DNA of 64,000 nt from Thioclava sediminum (GTDB lineage Bacteria > Pseudomonadota > Alphaproteobacteria > Rhodobacterales > Rhodobacteraceae): positions 1,426,001-1,490,000 of the forward strand of contig NZ_MPZV01000001.1 of the NCBI RefSeq assembly GCF_002020355.1, given 5' to 3'. The translations under genes and the position numbers were made by a program. Below are positions 28,142 to 37,600 of the stretch, piece after piece (the stretch's first letter is position 1; every line of letters starts with the position of its first letter). Under the pieces are notes generated by a model. It did not search any database. It saw only the letters and a program-made list of their open reading frames with translations, and was not told where the DNA came from.

Positions 28142-30232
28142 ATGAGCCAAAATCAGACCAGTTTCGGCAAGAACCTCGTAGGGCTTGGTATCAAGAACCG
28201 CGATATCGGCTTCGCGATTGGCGTGACGCTGATCCTCGGGATGCTGTTCGTCCCGCTGCCGCCAATTATCCTCGATTTCGGCCTCGCGATCTCGCTGTCG
28301 CTGTCGGTGCTGATCCTGATGGTGGCGCTGTGGATCCCGAAGCCGCTGGAGTTCAACTCCTTCCCGACGTTGCTGCTCGTGGTGACGATGCTGCGGCTGT
28401 CGCTCAACATCTCCTCGACGCGGCTTATTCTCAGCCAGGGCCATACTGGGCCCGGCGCGGCGGGCGGCGTCATCGAAGGGTTCTCGCGCTTCATCGTGGG
28501 CGGGGATTTCGTGATCGGGATCGTGATCTTCGCGATCCTCGTGGTGATCAACTTCGTCGTCATCACCAAGGGTTCGACCCGGATCGCCGAGGTCTCCGCG
28601 CGGTTCTCGCTCGATGCGATGCCGGGCAAGCAGATGGCAATCGACGCCGATCTCGGTGCCGGGCTGATCGACGAGGTTGAAGCCAAGCGCCGCCGCAAGG
28701 AGCTGGAGGACGAGAGCGGCTTCTTCGGCGCGATGGACGGTGCGTCGAAATTCGTGCGCGGCGATGCGGTAGCGGGGATCATCATCACGCTGATCAATGT
28801 CGTGGGCGGGATTCTGATCGGCGTCGTCCAGCACGGGCTGAGCGTCTCTCAGGCGGCGGGCAATTACACCGTTCTGACGATCGGCGACGGCCTCGTGACA
28901 CAGATCCCGGCGCTGGTGGTCTCGCTGGCGGCAGGCCTGATCGTCACGAAAGGCGGCACGGAAGGCGCAGCGAACGAAGCGGTGCTGGGGCAGCTGTCGA
29001 ACTTCCCCAAGGCGCTCTACATGGCGGCGGTGCTGCTGTTCGGGATCGGCCTGCTGCCCGGCTTCCCGATCGTGGTGTTTTTCGCGCTGGCCGGGCTGCT
29101 CGCCGGGCTGGGCTATGTGATGCAGGAGCAGGCTGCGCTGCGCGCGAGCGACGAGGCGGCAGCGGAGGCCCGCGCGGCCCAGATGGAAGAGACATCGGCC
29201 GAGACGACGCAGCAGCAACTCAAGCTCGACGAGCTGCGCCTCAGCCTCGGCGCGGGTCTGGTACCGCTGATTTCGAGCATGGATGCCGCCCTGCCCGGCA
29301 AGGTCAAAAGCCTGCGCAATCTCTTCATGAAGGATTACGGCTTCGTCCTGCCATCGGTGCGCATCAAGGACGACCCGATGCTGCCGACGAACAGCTATTC
29401 GATCCTCGTGCAGGGCGTCGAGGCGGCGAAAGGCGAGCTGCGCCCCAATCTGGTGATGGTGATCGACCCGTCCGGCGATCAGGTGAAGCTGCCCGGCGAA
29501 CGGATCAAGGAGCCCACCTTTGGCCTCAGCGCGGTCTGGATCGACCCGGCACGCGCGTCCGAGGCCGAACAGCAGGGTCATACGGTCGTCGACCCCGAGA
29601 GCGTGATCACCACCCACCTCACCGAGATCATCAAGGAGCATATGTCCGAACTGCTCACCTATGGCGCGGTGAAAAAGCTCTTGGCCGAACTGGACCGCGA
29701 CTACCAGAAACTTGCGAGCGATATTTCCAACTCCGCGCCGGAGATTCTGCTGCAACACGTGCTGCAATCGCTGTTGGCCGAGCGCATTTCGATCCGCAAT
29801 CTGCCGCTGATCATCGAGGCGGTGGCCGAGGCTGCGCCGTCTAGCACCAACCCCGCCGTCATCACCGAGCGGGTCCGCGCCCGCCTTGCGAACCAGATTT
29901 GCCGCGCGCTGGCGGATGGTTCGGGCTTCGTGCCGGTGCTGACCATGTCGGGGGCTTGGGAGCATGAATTCGGCGAGGCGGTGAAGATCAACGGCAAGGA
30001 CCGGACCTTCCTGATGTCGCCGCAGCGCGTGCAGGAATTCGTGCTGGAAGCGCGACAGGAAATCCAGCGCCACGCGGCGCGCGACGAATGGCCCGCGCTG
30101 ATGGTCGCGCCGGAAGTGCGTGGCTATGTCCGCTCGATGCTCGAACGCGTGAGCCCGATGACGCAGGTAATCTCGCACAACGAGGTGCACCGGAAGGCCG
30201 CGATGAAGACGGTCGGGACGATCGGGGCCTGA
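28142..30232 (+). CDS. flhA: Flagellar export gate protein FlhA
   Basis: 696 residues from the ATG at 28142. Eight predicted spans occupy the first 330 or so residues, with the family signatures LSLNISSTRLIL and FVVITKGSTRIAEVSARFSLDAMPGKQM, followed by the large cytoplasmic export-platform domain. An upstream frame start at 28091 lies inside the transglycosylase gene and is rejected. Confidence 0.97.
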   Translation: MSQNQTSFGKNLVGLGIKNRDIGFAIGVTLILGMLFVPLPPIILDFGLAISLSLSVLILMVALWIPKPLEFNSFPTLLLVVTMLRLSLNISSTRLILSQGHTGPGAAGGVIEGFSRFIVGGDFVIGIVIFAILVVINFVVITKGSTRIAEVSARFSLDAMPGKQMAIDADLGAGLIDEVEAKRRRKELEDESGFFGAMDGASKFVRGDAVAGIIITLINVVGGILIGVVQHGLSVSQAAGNYTVLTIGDGLVTQIPALVVSLAAGLIVTKGGTEGAANEAVLGQLSNFPKALYMAAVLLFGIGLLPGFPIVVFFALAGLLAGLGYVMQEQAALRASDEAAAEARAAQMEETSAETTQQQLKLDELRLSLGAGLVPLISSMDAALPGKVKSLRNLFMKDYGFVLPSVRIKDDPMLPTNSYSILVQGVEAAKGELRPNLVMVIDPSGDQVKLPGERIKEPTFGLSAVWIDPARASEAEQQGHTVVDPESVITTHLTEIIKEHMSELLTYGAVKKLLAELDRDYQKLASDISNSAPEILLQHVLQSLLAERISIRNLPLIIEAVAEAAPSSTNPAVITERVRARLANQICRALADGSGFVPVLTMSGAWEHEFGEAVKINGKDRTFLMSPQRVQEFVLEARQEIQRHAARDEWPALMVAPEVRGYVRSMLERVSPMTQVISHNEVHRKAAMKTVGTIGA

Positions 30233-30235
30233 GCG

Positions 30236-30997
30236 ATGGGCGGGCTGAGCGCATTTCTCGACGGGCAGCTCTTCGGCTACTTCATCGTGTTTGCCCGGCT
30301 GGGCAGCGCGCTGATGTTCATGCCGGGCTTCGGCGAGATGCAGGTGCCGACCCGCAGCCGTCTGGCGATGGCGGTGGTGTTCAGCCTCGCGCTTTATCCC
30401 GCCACGCCGGTGATGCCGATGCAGCCCGACAATCTCGTGACCTTCGCGATCTACCTTGGCCTCGAGGTGACCACGGGCCTCTGGATCGGGCTGACGGCGC
30501 GGGTGCTGTTCAGCGCGCTGCAATTCGCGGGCCATCAGGCCGGACAGGTCTCGGGCCTCGCCAATGCTTTCGCACCGAGCCTCGGATCGTTCGAGGGCTC
30601 CACCATGATCGCGAGCTTCCTGCTGATCTCCGGCGTTGCGCTGATCTTCGTCACAAATACGCATCACATCATCATCCGCGCGCTGCTCTATTCCTACGAC
30701 GTCTTCCCGCCGGGCACGCTTCTGCTGGGCGACATGGCGAAGCAGATCGTCAAAGCCGCATCGGCCAGCCTCTATATCGGGGCGGCGATCGCGGCCCCGT
30801 TCTTCGTCATGGGGCTGATCTTCAATCTCGGGATGGGGCTTGCGAACCGGATGATGCCCGCTCTGCCGGTCTTCTTCGTCGCAGCGCCTGCGCTGATCGC
30901 GTCGGGCCTGCTGATCCTCGCGGCGGCCTCCCCCAGCATGCTGCATGTCTTCCTCGGCCAGTTCACCGACTGGCTCGGCACGTTCGTCATACCCTAA
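30236..30997 (+). CDS. fliR: Flagellar export gate protein FliR
   Basis: 253-residue membrane protein of the FliPQR gate with about six hydrophobic spans. The conserved AGQVSGLANAFAPSLGSFEG-like segment is at about 100-120. The start lies 4 bp after flhA; flhB follows after 10 bp. Confidence 0.96.
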   Translation: MGGLSAFLDGQLFGYFIVFARLGSALMFMPGFGEMQVPTRSRLAMAVVFSLALYPATPVMPMQPDNLVTFAIYLGLEVTTGLWIGLTARVLFSALQFAGHQAGQVSGLANAFAPSLGSFEGSTMIASFLLISGVALIFVTNTHHIIIRALLYSYDVFPPGTLLLGDMAKQIVKAASASLYIGAAIAAPFFVMGLIFNLGMGLANRMMPALPVFFVAAPALIASGLLILAAASPSMLHVFLGQFTDWLGTFVIP

Positions 30998-31007
30998 GGA
31001 GCACGCC

Positions 31008-32141
31008 GTGGCCGAAGGCGACGAACAGGACAAATCCTCCAAGACCGAAGAGCCGACAGACAAGCGGCTGAAATCGGCGCGCGAGAAAGGCGACGTGCCC
31101 TCCTCGCGCGAGACCGGCAACATGATGTCGGTCTTCTCGCTGCTGCTCATCGTGGTGTTCGTCCTTCCGGTCGTCGCGGGCCGGGCAATGACATCGCTCG
31201 GTCAGGTCTTCGCCGGGGCGGGCCAGGTGAAGATCGGCCAGGGGTCGGCAGGCGCGCGCGATATCGGCGACATCCTCAGCCTGCTCTTCGGCGAGATCGC
31301 GGGCTGGGCCGCCCCGATCTTCGGCGTGATGCTTCTGGCCGCGGTTTTCGGCGTGTTGATCCAGGGCGAGACCGTAGTCTCGTCCGAGCGCATGAAGCCG
31401 AAACTGTCGAAGCTCTCGCCGCTCGCAGGGCTCAAGAAGATGTTCTCGCCCGGCGCGCTGGTCGAATTCGCGAAAAGCATCACCAAGGTTCTGGTCATCG
31501 GTGCGCTCGCGCTCTGGGTGGCAAAACGCGCGGTGACCGGGATCTGGCAGGGCGAGAATTTCCTGCCCGAGCATATCCCGAGCTACGCGGCTCATTGGGC
31601 GAGCTGGCTGCTGAGCGCGGCGATGGTGTTTCTCGTGCCGATCACCATTGGCGATATCATCTGGAAGCGGTTCGAGTGGCGGCGAAAGCTGCGCATGTCG
31701 CTCAAGGAAATCCGTGACGAGATGAAGGATTCCGAGGGCGATCCGCAGATCAAGGGCCGCCGCGCCGAGATCGCGCGCCAGCGGGCCCGTCAACGCATGG
31801 CGCAGGCGGTGCCGACCGCGAGCGTGATCGTGACGAACCCGACGCATTACGCCGTCGCGCTGAAATACGAGCAGGGCAGCGACGCCGCGCCGGTCTGCGT
31901 CGCGAAAGGGGCCGATGCCGTGGCCGCCCGCATCCGCCAGATCGCGCGCGAGAACGAGGTGCCGATCGTCGAGAACAAGCCCCTCGCCCGCACGCTGCAC
32001 GCCACGATCGAAGTGGACGACACGGTGCCGGTCGAGCATTGGCAGGCGGTCGCGGAGATCATCGGCTACGTCATGGACCTGCGCCGCAACATCCGGCGCG
32101 CGCCGCCGAAAGGCTCGGTGTTGCGGGTCGACGAAGACTAA
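31008..32141 (+). CDS. flhB: Flagellar export switch protein FlhB
   Basis: 377 residues from a GTG at 31008, preceded by AAGGAG. N-terminal KTEEPTDKRLKSAREKGDVPSS motif, four membrane spans, then the cytoplasmic domain with the autocleavage site NPTH at about 277-280, which switches export from rod/hook to filament substrates. A longer frame from 30945 overlaps fliR and is rejected. An intrinsic terminator follows immediately. Confidence 0.97.
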   Translation: MAEGDEQDKSSKTEEPTDKRLKSAREKGDVPSSRETGNMMSVFSLLLIVVFVLPVVAGRAMTSLGQVFAGAGQVKIGQGSAGARDIGDILSLLFGEIAGWAAPIFGVMLLAAVFGVLIQGETVVSSERMKPKLSKLSPLAGLKKMFSPGALVEFAKSITKVLVIGALALWVAKRAVTGIWQGENFLPEHIPSYAAHWASWLLSAAMVFLVPITIGDIIWKRFEWRRKLRMSLKEIRDEMKDSEGDPQIKGRRAEIARQRARQRMAQAVPTASVIVTNPTHYAVALKYEQGSDAAPVCVAKGADAVAARIRQIARENEVPIVENKPLARTLHATIEVDDTVPVEHWQAVAEIIGYVMDLRRNIRRAPPKGSVLRVDED

Positions 32142-32142
32142 A

Positions 32143-32165
32143 AAAGGGGGCTGCGCGCCCCCTTT
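32143..32165 (+). terminator. Terminator after flhB
   Basis: Stem AAAGGGGGC (32143-32151) with GCCCCCTTT (32157-32165), 5-nt loop. It ends the flgB-flhB operon; the symmetric A/T flanks allow use from the other strand too (motE-like gene ends at 32219). Confidence 0.85.
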
Positions 32166-32218
32166 CCCCAATCAGCAACAACTGCGTCGCGCGGCACGGA
32201 CCATGACGCCCGCGCGGT

Positions 32219-32851
32219 TCAGTTGAGCTTGACGTTCACCAGCTTCTGGTCGCCCGGCAGCTTCGAGCGTTCGAGAATGATCTTGGAGACCGCTCGCGCG
32301 CGCACCGGGTTCATCTCGGCCATGATCGGGGCGACGTCGCGCTCCTTCATCGTGGCCAGCACCATGACCGTCACCTCGATATCGAGGTCATTCATGATCG
32401 ACGCCGCCGCCGCGGGCTTCATGTTCTTGTAGATCGACACGAGGCGATCCACGTCGTCGCTATGCGATTTGTCGACCTTGTCGAGCAGCTTGGTCACCGT
32501 GTCCTTCAACTCGGTCAGATGCTGCGACTGGGTGTCGAGACCCTGCTTGGCGAGCTCGATCTCGGCGCTACGGGCGTCGAGTTTCTTCTTCTGCTCGGCG
32601 AGGAGGTCGCGCTCCTGCCGCACGGACATCAGCAGCTCTTCCGGCGTCGGCCCGCAGCCGCCGGTCGCATCGGCGGAGGCATCGCTCGCCGGCGTCGCGG
32701 CGGCATCCTTCTCCGCTCCGCTTGCAAGCGCGGCCTGCAACAGCGAATCCGGAAACGGGATCATGTCGGATGGAAGGCTGGTCGCGAGTTTCGCGCCGCC
32801 AGAGAGCAGCAATACGCCCACGAGAACCTGAACGGGGCGGTTCTTTACCAT
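32219..32851 (-). CDS. MotE-like flagellar protein (MgtE intracellular N domain)
   Basis: 210 residues: an N-terminal hydrophobic anchor (about 6-25), a coiled-coil region (LLAEQKKKLDARSAEIELA), and a C-terminal segment with the MgtE-N/MotE pattern (LVSIYKNMKPAAAASIMNDL followed by MAEMNPVRARAVSKII). In rhizobia MotE is a periplasmic chaperone for the motor protein MotC. The family is also found as FliG-like partners in other flagellar clusters. It overlaps the preceding membrane protein gene by 7 bp and ends the fliL-fliM operon. Confidence 0.75.
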   Translation of the reverse strand: MVKNRPVQVLVGVLLLSGGAKLATSLPSDMIPFPDSLLQAALASGAEKDAAATPASDASADATGGCGPTPEELLMSVRQERDLLAEQKKKLDARSAEIELAKQGLDTQSQHLTELKDTVTKLLDKVDKSHSDDVDRLVSIYKNMKPAAAASIMNDLDIEVTVMVLATMKERDVAPIMAEMNPVRARAVSKIILERSKLPGDQKLVNVKLN

Positions 32852-33225
32852 TGGCCCTGCGCCTCCCGGCGCACGCGGGTCTGCTCGAAGAAGCTTTTGA
32901 CCAGTTCGGCCTTGCCGGTCACGCGGGTCAGACCCATCGGCGCTTTCGGCGCGGCGCGGCGCGAGTTGAAGGTCAGGGCGGGCGCGGCCTCTTGCGAGGG
33001 TGCCGGTTCGGGCGCGGGCGCTTTCTGCGCCTCGGCCACGGCGTCCTTCATCTCCTCGACGGAGAGTTGCGACTTGTCCACGGCCGCGGAGAAGGCCGCG
33101 ACGAGCGGCTCCATCTCTTCGAGAACGAGCATGAGCTTCTTCACCCGCCGCGTGATCACCACGCCATAGGCCATCAGCCCGACAAGAGACACGAGAATAA
33201 TCGCGTTAATCAGCATCGACATCAT
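32845..33225 (-). CDS. Small membrane protein downstream of fliM (DUF6468-like)
   Basis: 126 residues with a single N-terminal span (about 4-25, MLINAIILVSLVGLMAYGVV), a short helix (RVKKLMLVLEEMEPLVAAFSAA) and a proline/alanine-rich C-terminal tail. Layout and position between fliM and the motE-like gene match the alphaproteobacterial DUF6468/PflI-type flagellar proteins, connected in Caulobacter with flagellar positioning. Sequence match is judged by eye only. The start overlaps the fliM end by 20 bp. Confidence 0.6.
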   Translation of the reverse strand: MMSMLINAIILVSLVGLMAYGVVITRRVKKLMLVLEEMEPLVAAFSAAVDKSQLSVEEMKDAVAEAQKAPAPEPAPSQEAAPALTFNSRRAAPKAPMGLTRVTGKAELVKSFFEQTRVRREAQGQW

Positions 33226-34165
33226 TGCTCCACTCGTCCTTTCCCATGAGGTTCGCGGTCACTTTCAGTGCCATCGACCCGTTTTGCTTCTTGCCCATTT
33301 CGCCTTCGAGAACCGGGCTCCCGGCACAGAGCAACAGGACCGGATGACTGTCGTCGATCCGCAGATCGAGCGTGTCGCCCACTTTCCAGTCCAGAATCTC
33401 GCGCATCGGCACCACCAGTTCGTGCAGTTGCGCGGTAAGCGCCACCGAAGACCCTTCGATCTTCTGTTTCAGCTGCGTGCGCCACGAGCTGTCCGCCCCG
33501 AGCCGATCCCCGAAGAAGATCTTGGTGAGCAGCGGGCGCACCGGCTCGAGCGTGGCGTAGGGCAGGATCAAGTGAACCTCGCCATGATAACCTTCGAGAC
33601 TGACCTTGAGCGGCACGCGGACCGTGGGGCTGTTGGGCTGGGCGATATTGGCGAATTGCGGATTGCTCTCCATCCGGTCGACCTGGAAGGAGACCTCGCA
33701 AATCTGCCGGAAACCCACCGCCATATCGGCAAGGATACGTTCGGCGACCTGCTCGCCCATCCGGCGCTCGATCGTCGTGAAGCCGTGCTTGGCATCCTTC
33801 GCCCGGCCCGACGGCTGTCCGCCCAGCATCAGTTCGAGCGCGGAGAACAGGAAGACCGGATCCTGCGAAAGGATAAACTGGTCATCCCAGGGATCGGCCT
33901 GCGCAACCGCGATCAAACCATGTTTGGGCAGGCTTTTCATCGCGTCGGCGAAGGGCAGGTATTCGACCTCGCCCAGCGTCACATCCAGCACCGAGCCGGT
34001 CAGCGATTTAAGTGAGCTGGAGAAGGACAGAACGAAGCGCTCGAAGATCACGTCCAGCATCGGCAGACGCTCGTAATTGAGCATCGACATGCGGATGATC
34101 TCGTCTTCGACCTCTGCCGTCGTCGTGGCCGCCATCGCCATGTCCGCCTGCTCCGCCATCGTCAC
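33206..34165 (-). CDS. fliM: Flagellar motor switch protein FliM
   Basis: C-ring switch protein. 319 residues: N-terminal acidic stretch, the CheC-like middle domain (DPVFLFSALELMLGGQPS and FTTIERRMGEQVAERILADM) and a C-terminal SpoA domain (SSVALTAQLHELVVPMREIL, WKVGDTLDLRI). It overlaps fliL by 4 bp. The typical CheY-binding N-terminal EIDALL-type motif is not obvious (the region reads VEDEIIRMSML), which may reflect lineage divergence. Confidence 0.95.
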   Translation of the reverse strand: MTMAEQADMAMAATTTAEVEDEIIRMSMLNYERLPMLDVIFERFVLSFSSSLKSLTGSVLDVTLGEVEYLPFADAMKSLPKHGLIAVAQADPWDDQFILSQDPVFLFSALELMLGGQPSGRAKDAKHGFTTIERRMGEQVAERILADMAVGFRQICEVSFQVDRMESNPQFANIAQPNSPTVRVPLKVSLEGYHGEVHLILPYATLEPVRPLLTKIFFGDRLGADSSWRTQLKQKIEGSSVALTAQLHELVVPMREILDWKVGDTLDLRIDDSHPVLLLCAGSPVLEGEMGKKQNGSMALKVTANLMGKDEWSNDVDAD

Positions 34166-34698
34166 TGCACCACCAGATCGCTGATGAGAATTTCGCTCGG
34201 CGTGTCGTCGCCCACGACCGCGCGGGCGCGCTTGAGCAGTTCCGCCTTGAGCTTGATGAGGCCGATGCTGCCGCGCAGGTCTTCGACCGTCATCTGACGC
34301 AGGAACCCGGTGAAGGTGTCGCGGATGAAGGGCTTCTTCTCGGCCATCTTGGCCTCGGCATCCGGCGATTCGGGATAGACTAGCGCGAGGTGAATCTTGA
34401 GGTAGCGCGCAGCGGGCGTGCCGTCGGCGGTCGTCTCGGTGATGTTCACCACGATGTCGTCGAAATCCAGCAGCGCATCCGCACCGGCTGCGCCCGAAGC
34501 GCCATGCCCGGCCGGCTCTGCAGCGCTTCCCCCGGTGAGCGCCGAGACGCCGCCGAAGGCCACGAAGCCACCGCAGAACATGGCGACGACCGCGAGCGCG
34601 CCCGCGGCCATCACGAGACGCTTATGGTCGCGCAAGGTCCGCCAGCGCGTTCCGGGCGCCTCGGCAACCTCTTCTTCATCAATGGCCGCATCAATCAT
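34162..34698 (-). CDS. fliL: Flagellar basal body-associated protein FliL
   Basis: 178 residues with one membrane span (about 28-50), a Gly/Ala-rich linker and the periplasmic FliL domain (RYLKIHLALVYPES, KKPFIRDTFTGFLRQMTVEDLRGSIG). It forms rings around the stator. First gene of the minus-strand fliL-fliM-DUF6468-like-motE-like operon, divergent from fliF. A second, shorter FliL-like protein is encoded at 54148. Confidence 0.95.
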   Translation of the reverse strand: MIDAAIDEEEVAEAPGTRWRTLRDHKRLVMAAGALAVVAMFCGGFVAFGGVSALTGGSAAEPAGHGASGAAGADALLDFDDIVVNITETTADGTPAARYLKIHLALVYPESPDAEAKMAEKKPFIRDTFTGFLRQMTVEDLRGSIGLIKLKAELLKRARAVVGDDTPSEILISDLVVQ

Positions 34699-34833
34699 CG
34701 GCTATCGCGCCTCTCTTCGTCGAATTTAAAGATAAAATCCGATCTCAACTGGATATTGTGAAGTATATACATCAGCACTTTACTTGCAATACAAAGATAG
34801 AATAGCTTCTACAGGATCGATTAAGAATAACTG
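34699..34833. promoter_or_regulatory. fliL/fliF divergent promoter region with repeated octamer
   Basis: AT-rich. Toward fliF it holds TTGCAATACAAAGATAGAATAGC (34784-34806; AAAGATAG at 34793-34800, AGAATAG at 34799-34805) and AAGAATAA at 34823-34830, about 29-30 bp on. The first block aligns with the fliG upstream TTGAGAATACAAGGATAGA. TAAAGATAAAA at about 34726 may serve fliL. Proposed binding sites for a cluster-specific regulator. Confidence 0.6.
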
Positions 34834-36546
34834 GTGTTCGCCGTGCAGCAATTCTTGCAGAACCTTCAATCCTTGGGACGACGCAAGCTCCTGATGCTTG
34901 GGGCTGTCGGTGTCGTCAGCGTTCTCGCGCTGGTCTTCGGCCTCTCGGTCGTGACGGCCCCGAGCTACAAGCTGCTCTACAGCCAGCTTTCGCCCTCCAG
35001 CGCCGCCGGAATCGTCGACACGCTCGAACAGGCAGGGTTCAAGACGCAGCTTTCCGCAGACGGTAGCTCGGTGTCGGTGCCCGAAGGGGATATTGCCCGC
35101 GCCCGCATGGCATTGGCCGAGAAGAACCTGCCCGTGGATGGCGAACCCGGCTGGGAGCTGTTCGACAATGCGAGCGGCTTCGGTATGAACACCTTCATGC
35201 AGCATGTGAACCGGCTGCGCGCGATGGAGGGCGAGTTGGCACGCTCGATCCAGACCATCGACGGGGTGCGCAGCGCCCGCGTCCATCTCGTTCTGCCCGA
35301 ACGCGAAGCCTTCTCGCGCACCAGCCCCGATCCGAGCGCGAGCGTCATCGTCCGCGCCGCCTCTTCTCGCGGGATCAGCCGCAAGGAAGCGCTGGCGATT
35401 CGTAACCTGATTGCGGCGGCAGTTCCCAATCTCGACGGCAACCGGGTGACCGTGCTCTCGGCCAGCGGCGAGACGATCCTCGCGGAGAATTCCGACGCGG
35501 CCGGGCAAGCGACGCTGCAGTCGAACAAGGCCGCGACCGAAGACCGGATGGCGCGCTCGATCGAGCAGATCCTGACGGCGCGCGTCGGCGCGGGGAACGC
35601 CCGCGTGCAGGTGAATGTCGACCTGTCCAACCAGCGCGAAGTCGTGGTGCAGCAAAGCTTCGACCCCGATCAGCAGGTCGTGCGCTCCACCCAGAACAAT
35701 GCCGAGCAGCAGAAGGGCGTGCAGAACGGCGATTCCGGCGTGAACACCGGCAACAACATCCCCGGCGCGCTTGGCGGTCCGGGTGCGAGCAGCACGACCG
35801 ACAGCCGCAGCAAGAACGGCGAGTCGGTGCAATACGAGATCGGCAACACCCGGCGCGAGACCACGACCGAAGCCGGTGCGGTGCAACGCGTCTCGGTCGC
35901 GGTGCTGGTGAACGGCATCTACAACGTGCAGGACGACGGCTCGCTGAAATACGAACAGCGCTCGCCGGAAGAAATCGCGCGCCTCACCGCGCTGGTGAAA
36001 TCGGCGATCGGCTATGACCAAAACCGTGGCGATACCGTCTCTGTCGATAGCCTGCGCTTCATCGATTACTCGATGGAGGTCGGCGGCCCCGTTGGCCCGA
36101 CGCTGATGCAGCGGCTGTCGAACAATATCGTCTCGATCCTGCGCTGGGTCTTCGCCCTGCTGATCGTGGTCGCGGTGCTTGTCTTCGGTCTGCGCCCCCT
36201 GCTGAACCGGGCCGACCGCGAGCGCGCGCGGCTGAGCGAGGCGACCGGCGCCGGGGCGCTCGCAGCCCCCGAGGGCGAGGCGGAAGCAGCGGCGCCGGCG
36301 AGTAACAACCTGCCCGCAACGCCCGCCAACGCCGTCGCGCCCCGCACGCAGGAGGCCGCCGAGCCCGCAGCGCCCGTTCAACGTGCGGAGCGCTACGACC
36401 CCGCCGGGGACGAGGAACTGATCACCAATTTCGCGATCAGCGGTGCGATCCTGAAGCGCAAGGTCTCCGCGATCCAGAAGATCGCCGAAGACGAGCCGCA
36501 AGAGGCCCTCAAGGTCCTGCGCGGCTGGCTGTTGAACGAGGCGTGA
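34834..36546 (+). CDS. fliF: Flagellar MS-ring protein FliF
   Basis: 570 residues from a GTG at 34834. First span about 22-42, YscJ-like periplasmic domain with LSPSSAAGIVDTLEQAGF and GWELFDNASGFGMNTFMQ, second span at about 432-452 (ILRWVFALLIVVAVLVFGL), and a C-terminal FliG-binding tail ending VLRGWLLNE. Leads the fliF-fliH-fliN-fliP operon. Confidence 0.97.
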   Translation: MFAVQQFLQNLQSLGRRKLLMLGAVGVVSVLALVFGLSVVTAPSYKLLYSQLSPSSAAGIVDTLEQAGFKTQLSADGSSVSVPEGDIARARMALAEKNLPVDGEPGWELFDNASGFGMNTFMQHVNRLRAMEGELARSIQTIDGVRSARVHLVLPEREAFSRTSPDPSASVIVRAASSRGISRKEALAIRNLIAAAVPNLDGNRVTVLSASGETILAENSDAAGQATLQSNKAATEDRMARSIEQILTARVGAGNARVQVNVDLSNQREVVVQQSFDPDQQVVRSTQNNAEQQKGVQNGDSGVNTGNNIPGALGGPGASSTTDSRSKNGESVQYEIGNTRRETTTEAGAVQRVSVAVLVNGIYNVQDDGSLKYEQRSPEEIARLTALVKSAIGYDQNRGDTVSVDSLRFIDYSMEVGGPVGPTLMQRLSNNIVSILRWVFALLIVVAVLVFGLRPLLNRADRERARLSEATGAGALAAPEGEAEAAAPASNNLPATPANAVAPRTQEAAEPAAPVQRAERYDPAGDEELITNFAISGAILKRKVSAIQKIAEDEPQEALKVLRGWLLNEA

Positions 36547-36547
36547 G

Positions 36548-37198
36548 ATGACGGTTTTCCAGCGCGATTTCGATGAAGAGATGCAGGCGGAAGATGCCCG
36601 CCGCGCCGCCGAACGGCTGAAGGTCTTCACCCAGGCCGATCTCGATGCGGCAGCGGCGGCTGCGCGCGCCGAAGGCTTCGAGGCAGGCCGCGCGCAGGGA
36701 CGCGATGAGGCCACCGCCGAGATCACGGCATCGCTCGAGGCCCGCCAGACCGAGGCGCTGGAGAAATTCGCCCCCGAGATCGCGACGCTTCTGGGCAATC
36801 AGCTGGCCCATCAGGCCGCGCTGGAGCGGCACCTTTGCGGCTTCGCGCTGCGCGTTTGCGAGAAGGTCTTCCCCGAATTCATCGAGAGCTGCTCGACCGC
36901 GCGGGTCGAGACGCAGATCCGGCGGGCGATGGAAATCGCGCTGCGCAAACCGCGGCTCACGATCCGCCTCTCCCCCGCCAATGTCGCGAGGCTGACGCCG
37001 GTGATCGAGGCCAGCGCCGGGCCGAACAGCCCCGCCCTGAACATCGTCGCGGACCCGGCGCTTGCCGATGGCGGCATTCATGCCGACTGGGATGACGGCG
37101 TGATGGACTACAGCTTCGAGACGGTCTGCCGCAGCATCCTCATCGCTCTGCGTCAGACCGTCTCGCCCCAAGCCACACCAATCAGGAAAGCCGTGTAA
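36548..37198 (+). CDS. fliH: Flagellar export regulator FliH
   Basis: 216-residue cytoplasmic protein, helical and alanine/glutamate-rich N-terminal half (QADLDAAAAAARAEGFEAGR, with the repeated AxxxG pattern of FliH) and a C-terminal domain (EIALRKPRLTIRLSP, VVADPALADGGIHADW). Regulates FliI and connects it to the C ring. The start is one base after the fliF stop. FliH families diverge, so the call rests on these features and position. Confidence 0.85.
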   Translation: MTVFQRDFDEEMQAEDARRAAERLKVFTQADLDAAAAAARAEGFEAGRAQGRDEATAEITASLEARQTEALEKFAPEIATLLGNQLAHQAALERHLCGFALRVCEKVFPEFIESCSTARVETQIRRAMEIALRKPRLTIRLSPANVARLTPVIEASAGPNSPALNIVADPALADGGIHADWDDGVMDYSFETVCRSILIALRQTVSPQATPIRKAV

Positions 37199-37600
37199 AT
37201 GTCCGACAACGATACGCCCGAATCCACGCAACCGCCTGAGACGCCGGAAACCGAAGCGCAGCCGACGCAGGACGAAGCCCGCGCGGCTGCGGCGGAGAGC
37301 TTGCTGCACAGCCTCGCCAGCAAGCAGGCCGCGAGCGATGGTGACGGGCAGAACGTCAACGCGATGCTCAATGTCGGGCTCTCGGTTCAGATCGTGCTGG
37401 GCCAGAGCCGCATCCCGATCTCGCAGCTTCTTAACCTGAGCCGCGGCTCGGTCATCGAGCTGGAGAAGAAGATCGGCGAGCCGGTGGACGTGGTGATCAA
37501 TGACCGGCTCGTCGCGCGCGGCGATCTGGTGAAGGTGGGCGAGAACCGCCTCGGCGTCACCCTGACCGAGATCGTCAAAGACTACGTCCCGACACGATGA
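37199..37600 (+). CDS. fliN: Flagellar motor switch protein FliN
   Basis: 133 residues; acidic, Pro/Thr-rich N-terminus, then a single SpoA domain (LNVGLSVQIVLGQSRIPISQ, GSVIELEKKIGEPVDVVIND, LVKVGENRLGVTLTEIV). Starts directly after the fliH stop and overlaps fliP by 4 bp. Confidence 0.96.
   Translation: MSDNDTPESTQPPETPETEAQPTQDEARAAAAESLLHSLASKQAASDGDGQNVNAMLNVGLSVQIVLGQSRIPISQLLNLSRGSVIELEKKIGEPVDVVINDRLVARGDLVKVGENRLGVTLTEIVKDYVPTR

Noticed and set aside
28118-31150. 1010-codon minus-strand frame opposite flhA-fliR
   Set aside because: Shadow of well-supported export genes; His/Arg/Asp-rich.
36509-37309. Frames opposite fliH/fliN
   Set aside because: No start signal or conserved features; covered by flagellar genes on plus.
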